A stretch of DNA of 64,000 bases from Pontibacter arcticus (GTDB taxonomy: Bacteria; Bacteroidota; Bacteroidia; Cytophagales; Hymenobacteraceae). This document shows, one piece after another, positions 61,116 to 64,000 of the stretch. A program made the position numbers and the translations under genes. The notes under the pieces are model-generated. The model had not been told where the DNA came from, did no database searches, and saw only the letters and a list, made by a program, of their open reading frames with translations. The number at the start of each line of letters is the position of its first letter. Positions within the stretch are counted from its first letter, which is position 1. The stretch lies in the NCBI RefSeq assembly GCF_003284895.1, contig NZ_QMDV01000004.1:436501-500500 (forward strand). Direction: 5' to 3'.

Positions 61116-61928
61116 ATGGAACTTAAACAAATAATAGAGCAGGCGTGGGAAGACCGCAATCTGTTAAAAGAAAATACAACTGTAGACGCAATTCGCGCTG
61201 TAATCGAAGACCTTGATAAAGGCAGAATACGTGTAGCCGAACCGGTAGGAGATGAGTGGCAGGTAAATGAGTGGGTGAAGAAAGCCGTACTTTTATACTT
61301 CCCGATCCAGCAGATGCAGACCATAGAAGTTGGCCCGTTCGAGTTTCATGATAAGATGAGCCTGAAAAATAACTATGCAGCCCTTGGCGTGCGTGTGGTG
61401 CCTCATGCTGTGGCCCGTTACGGTGCTTACCTGGCAAGTGGCGTGATCATGATGCCTTCTTATGTAAACATTGGCGCTTACGTGGATTCGGGAACGATGG
61501 TAGATACGTGGGCAACAGTTGGTAGCTGCGCACAGGTTGGCAAAAACGTACACCTGAGTGGGGGCGTTGGTTTAGGCGGTGTGCTGGAGCCGGTTCAGGC
61601 TGCTCCGGTTATCATCGAAGATGGCGCTTTTATTGGCTCCAGAAGTATACTGGTAGAAGGTTGCCGCATTGGTAAAGAAGCCGTAATCGGGGCTGGCGTT
61701 ACCATAACCGGAAGCTCCAGAATTATTGATGTAACCGGTTCTGTGCCAAAAGAGTACCGTGGCATCGTACCGGCGCGTTCGGTAGTAATTCCGGGTTCGT
61801 ATACCAAGAAATTTCCGGCAGGCGATTTTCAGGTGCCATGTGCCCTTATCATTGGCCAGCGCAAGGAAAGCACTGATTTAAAGACTTCTTTAAACGATGT
61901 ACTCCGCGACCATGCGGTAGCTGTTTAA
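61116..61928 (+). CDS. dapD: Tetrahydrodipicolinate N-succinyltransferase (DapD)
   Basis: 270 residues. A helical N-terminal domain (ELKQIIEQAWEDRNLLKENT) is followed by a left-handed beta helix of hexapeptide repeats (VNIGAYVDSGTMVDTWATV, GVGLGGVLEPVQ, IEDGAFIGSRS). It makes N-succinyl-2-amino-6-oxopimelate in lysine and peptidoglycan precursor synthesis. No other dap gene is nearby. It is followed by a terminator. Confidence 0.96.
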   Translation: MELKQIIEQAWEDRNLLKENTTVDAIRAVIEDLDKGRIRVAEPVGDEWQVNEWVKKAVLLYFPIQQMQTIEVGPFEFHDKMSLKNNYAALGVRVVPHAVARYGAYLASGVIMMPSYVNIGAYVDSGTMVDTWATVGSCAQVGKNVHLSGGVGLGGVLEPVQAAPVIIEDGAFIGSRSILVEGCRIGKEAVIGAGVTITGSSRIIDVTGSVPKEYRGIVPARSVVIPGSYTKKFPAGDFQVPCALIIGQRKESTDLKTSLNDVLRDHAVAV

Positions 61929-61933
61929 TTGCT

Positions 61934-62099
61934 AATTGTTGGTTGTTGAATTGCTAATCATCAGTTGTTTTCAGTGACTGAATTTAAACCAAGTATAAAC
62001 AAAAGCGCCTTTACCAGCTAGCTGGTAAAGGCGCTTTTGTTTTAGATAAGCTGCTATTAAACTAGATTTTAGCAAGCAACAATTCAACAATCAACAATT
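61934..62099. repeat. Inverted AATTGTTGATTGTTGAATTG repeats flanking a terminator
   Basis: 61934-61953 is matched, with one mismatch, by the reverse complement of 62080-62099. They frame the dapD terminator and the end of the hydroxybutyryl-CoA dehydrogenase gene. Confidence 0.65.
62001..62038. terminator. Perfectly palindromic bidirectional terminator
   Basis: AAAAGCGCCTTTACCAGCT and its complement form a 19-bp stem without a loop (38 bp palindrome). T-runs on both sides, between dapD and the convergent dehydrogenase gene. Confidence 0.9.
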
Positions 62100-62991
62100 A
62101 ATTTTTCTTGAAACGGTCGGCTACGATCAGTTCTTTTGTGCCATGCGACCACGAATAGAAACCCTGACCAGACTTGATGCCTTTGTGGCCGGCCTGCACC
62201 ATATTTACCAATAATGGGCAAGGCGCATACTTTGGATTTCCGAACCCGTCATGCAGCACGCGAAGTATGGAAAGGCAAACATCCAGGCCAATAAAATCTG
62301 CCAGTTGCAAAGGCCCCATCGGGTGCGCCATTCCTAATTTCATGATCGTATCGATCTCTTCAACACCGGCAACGCCCTCGTATAAACTGTAAATAGCCTC
62401 ATTTATCATCGGCATTAAAATGCGGTTGGCCACAAAACCAGGATAATCGTTGCACTCGGTAGGCACCTTGCCCAGCTGTTTTGATATCTCCATGATCTGC
62501 GTAGTCACCTCATCCGAAGTAGAGTAGCCACGGATAATTTCCACCAACTTCATAACCGGAACCGGATTCATAAAGTGCATCCCGATCACTTTATCCGGGC
62601 GGTCTGTAACCGAAGCAATTTTGGTGATAGAGATGGAAGAAGTGTTGGAAGCAAGTATAGCTTCCGGTTTGGCAAAGCTGCTCAGGTCGCGGAAAATCTT
62701 CAGTTTCAGGTCCACGTTTTCGGTGGCTGCTTCTACTACAAGGTCGGCTTCCTGCACACCTTCCTGCATGCTGGTAAAGGTGGTAATATTTGTTAAGGTC
62801 TGTTGTTTCTGATCTTCGGTAATGGCGCCTTTTGCTACAATGCGATCCAGGTTTTTAGCGATGGTGCCAAGTGCTTTCTGCAAAGCTTCTTCTGAAATAT
62901 CAATAAGGGAAACCGAAAAGCCATTCTGTGCAAAAACGTGGGCAATTCCGTTGCCCATGGTGCCGGAGCCGATAACTGCAACTTTTTTCAT
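62098..62991 (-). CDS. 3-hydroxybutyryl-CoA dehydrogenase
   Basis: 297 residues. N-terminal NAD-binding domain KKVAVIGSGTMGNGIAHVFAQ, catalytic region GMHFMNPVPVMKLVEII with His and Asn, and C-terminal 3-HAD domain (DYPGFVANRILMPMINEAI). Shorter than FadB, so it is a free-standing dehydrogenase. It could act with the MaoC hydratase and IcmF in short-chain acyl-CoA pathways, but it is not in an operon with them. Confidence 0.94.
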   Translation of the reverse strand: MKKVAVIGSGTMGNGIAHVFAQNGFSVSLIDISEEALQKALGTIAKNLDRIVAKGAITEDQKQQTLTNITTFTSMQEGVQEADLVVEAATENVDLKLKIFRDLSSFAKPEAILASNTSSISITKIASVTDRPDKVIGMHFMNPVPVMKLVEIIRGYSTSDEVTTQIMEISKQLGKVPTECNDYPGFVANRILMPMINEAIYSLYEGVAGVEEIDTIMKLGMAHPMGPLQLADFIGLDVCLSILRVLHDGFGNPKYAPCPLLVNMVQAGHKGIKSGQGFYSWSHGTKELIVADRFKKN

Positions 62992-63435
62992 AGATGATCA
63001 AACTAAGTATGATGATAGTATAAATACAAAGCTAAGATAAAATCCAGAAATCAATGCCCGAATAAAAAGCGCTCTTAAAAGACTTCAACTTTGCAGATAT
63101 TTTAGAAATGATTTAGTAAAAACAATTTTAACAACTTCATAAATATAAAAGTTAATTAAAATTTAAAAATATATCCATAGTATAAAAACAAACCAGCTGT
63201 ATTTCAAGTATGTATGCCTATATTCTGATTCGGGTTTTTATCGGGAACAGGGGTTTAAAGAGATGTTTTATTTAAATCAAAGCTTTTTTTTAAATCTTTT
63301 AAATCGATATTCCGTTAGAAGCTACAACTTAAAAATACAAAAACGAAAAAGTAAGGTCGCTGAACCTGATGCTTGTTACAACACCCTTTTAAACTGTACA
63401 CAGCAGGAAAGCACTTACAAAAAACAAAAACTACT
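62992..63435. other. AT-rich intergenic region, 444 bp
   Basis: Holds AAGTATG and AGTATAA words and no convincing gene or hairpin. A 64-aa frame at 63263 looks spurious. Upstream of a small membrane-protein gene pair. Confidence 0.5.
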
Positions 63436-63588
63436 ATGGGAAATTTACTCTACATAATCGCCGTAATACTGGTCATCTTCTGGCTGATCGGATTTCTTGG
63501 ATTTCCGGATGCGGTGGGCGGAATCATTCACGTATTACTGGTGATCGCTGTAATTGCTGTGCTGCTAAGACTTATTCGCAGGGCTTAA
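63436..63588 (+). CDS. Lmo0937-family small membrane protein, copy 1
   Basis: 50 residues (MGNLLYIIAVILVIFWLIGF and two membrane segments; the start of segment two is DAVGGIIHVLL), ending LRLIRRA. The family is found across Firmicutes and Bacteroidota, with a possible stress role. The next gene is a near-copy. The start is the ATG at 63436, not the longer frame from 63373. Confidence 0.88.
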   Translation: MGNLLYIIAVILVIFWLIGFLGFPDAVGGIIHVLLVIAVIAVLLRLIRRA

Positions 63589-63647
63589 CCTGATAAGATT
63601 TTTCACGTTACTTACTATTAACCTTACAAACTAAAACTGATAAAACT

Positions 63648-63797
63648 ATGGGAAATTTATTGTATATAATCGCAGTTGTTCTTGTTATTTTTTGGCTGAT
63701 TGGCTTTTTAGGCTTTCCTGATGCCGTAGGCGGACTAATACATATCTTATTAGTAATTGCTGTAATCGTGGTTCTGCTTCGATTGATAAGAGGATAA
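63648..63797 (+). CDS. Lmo0937-family small membrane protein, copy 2
   Basis: 49 residues, differing from copy 1 at few positions (VVLVIFWLIG, DAVGGLIHILL, ends LRLIRG). Protein identity is much higher than DNA identity at synonymous sites (for example TTGTATATAATCG against CTCTACATAATCG), so purifying selection acts on both copies. Spaced 59 bp from copy 1; both read to a shared terminator. Confidence 0.85.
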   Translation: MGNLLYIIAVVLVIFWLIGFLGFPDAVGGLIHILLVIAVIVVLLRLIRG

Positions 63798-63817
63798 CAA
63801 GTTATAAGACTATTCAT

Positions 63818-63857
63818 AAAAAAGAAGGGCTGCCATACTTGGCAGCCCTTCTTTTTT
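63818..63857. terminator. Bidirectional intrinsic terminator
   Basis: AAAAAAGAAGGGCTGCCA pairs with TGGCAGCCCTTCTTTTTT, 18-bp stem and 4-nt loop. It separates the small membrane-protein genes from the convergent partial gene. Confidence 0.9.
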
Positions 63858-63869
63858 ATAATATTAATA

Positions 63870-64000
63870 TTAGCGCTTAAACGGTAAATTAAAGCTTGCC
63901 CTGAAAACCGGATTACTGTATGGGTTAAGCCGGTCTTCGTTTACATTATAAAGCAGCAGTAGGTCAAAAGATGCCTTTTCGCCTATGCGCTGGCGGTAAC
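63870..64000 (-). CDS. Outer-membrane beta-barrel-like protein, C-terminal end only
   Basis: Reading leftward, the only open frame in the last 131 bases ends at the stop 63870-63872 and encodes a C-terminus of about 42 residues with RIGEKASFDLLLLYN and NPVFRASFNLPFKR. The alternating hydrophobic/polar pattern and strand-like end suggest an outer-membrane barrel. Most of the gene lies beyond the window. Confidence 0.5.
   Translation of the reverse strand, partial: YRQRIGEKASFDLLLLYNVNEDRLNPYSNPVFRASFNLPFKR

Larger units (their letters stand above)
290..63190. repeat. Dispersed octamer AAGTATAA / TTATACTT
   Basis: About 90 exact copies counted by eye, and many seven-base relatives. Present in coding and noncoding DNA in both orientations; examples are 290-297, 12738-12745, 19687-19694, 44480-44487 and 60512-60519. 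Random expectation for an 8-mer in 64 kb on both strands is only a few. The satellite at 45063-52081 has only two copies (50912-50919 and 51333-51340). Confidence 0.85.

Noticed and set aside
290-63190. Interpreting AAGTATAA as a DNA uptake sequence or a promoter element
   Set aside because: It occurs inside coding sequence in both orientations and has no consistent distance to starts; uptake sequences of this kind are not known from this phylum.
63263-63457. 64-codon frame overlapping the first Lmo0937-type gene
   Set aside because: Overlaps the start of a conserved small gene and has no family character.

Overview
The window looks like a chromosomal segment of a Bacteroidota bacterium, most likely a member of Cytophagales close to Pontibacter/Hymenobacteraceae. 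The evidence is a giant gliding-motility/type IX secretion substrate with PorP/SprF and OmpA-like partners, a fused IcmF-type acyl-CoA mutase, a promoter of the Bacteroidota TTG-N20-TAnnTTTG type, and the repertoire of housekeeping genes. No rRNA, tRNA or CRISPR array was seen.

Layout. 1-11 kb: M61 peptidase, SIMPL protein, glutamate dehydrogenase, FKBP isomerase, FMN glutamate-synthase-like protein with a GreA/Rnk-like partner, and IcmF. 11-15.6 kb: lipoproteins, an FRG-domain protein and a manganese catalase. 15.6-24 kb: a radical SAM protein, a umuDC mutasome operon with paired palindromic operators, MaoC hydratase, a cysteine-desulfurase-like enzyme, Nudix hydrolase and an OmpR-type two-component system. 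24-26 kb: a beta-barrel protein and an Ala/Lys-rich secreted protein. 26.3-31.2 kb: an AT-rich three-gene cassette (PLD-family protein, McrB-like AAA+ with DUF3578-like domain, DUF2357-like PD-(D/E)XK nuclease), a probable modification-dependent defence system. 31.3-37 kb: exonuclease, a TelA operon with an unlisted 58-residue gene, a lipoprotein-like SDR and a stand-alone H-NOX protein. 37.6-45 kb: the T9SS substrate operon.

45.06-52.08 kb: a 6,993-bp integrated element bounded by a 26-bp direct repeat. One copy is the 3' end of mnmE. It carries a tyrosine integrase, excisionase-like HTH proteins, a replication-initiator-like protein, a VRR-NUC nuclease and a terminase small subunit but no capsid, portal or large terminase. 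That composition is what one expects of a phage satellite (PICI-like), with arm-type repeats at both ends and 10-bp and 20-bp phased iterons.

52-64 kb: mnmE, a thioredoxin, a manganese/iron-type ABC transporter operon led by its MntR/DtxR regulator and including a permease fused to a second DtxR-like domain, FabH, a glycosyltransferase, dapD, 3-hydroxybutyryl-CoA dehydrogenase and a tandem pair of 50-residue Lmo0937-type membrane proteins.

Across the window the octamer AAGTATAA (or its complement TTATACTT) recurs about 90 times by eye, in both coding and intergenic DNA and both orientations, but only twice in the 7-kb satellite. This host-specific iterated word is the most striking global signal. 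Starts quoted differ from the longest ORF wherever an internal ATG fits the family or signal peptide better. All function calls are from sequence reading without database searches.
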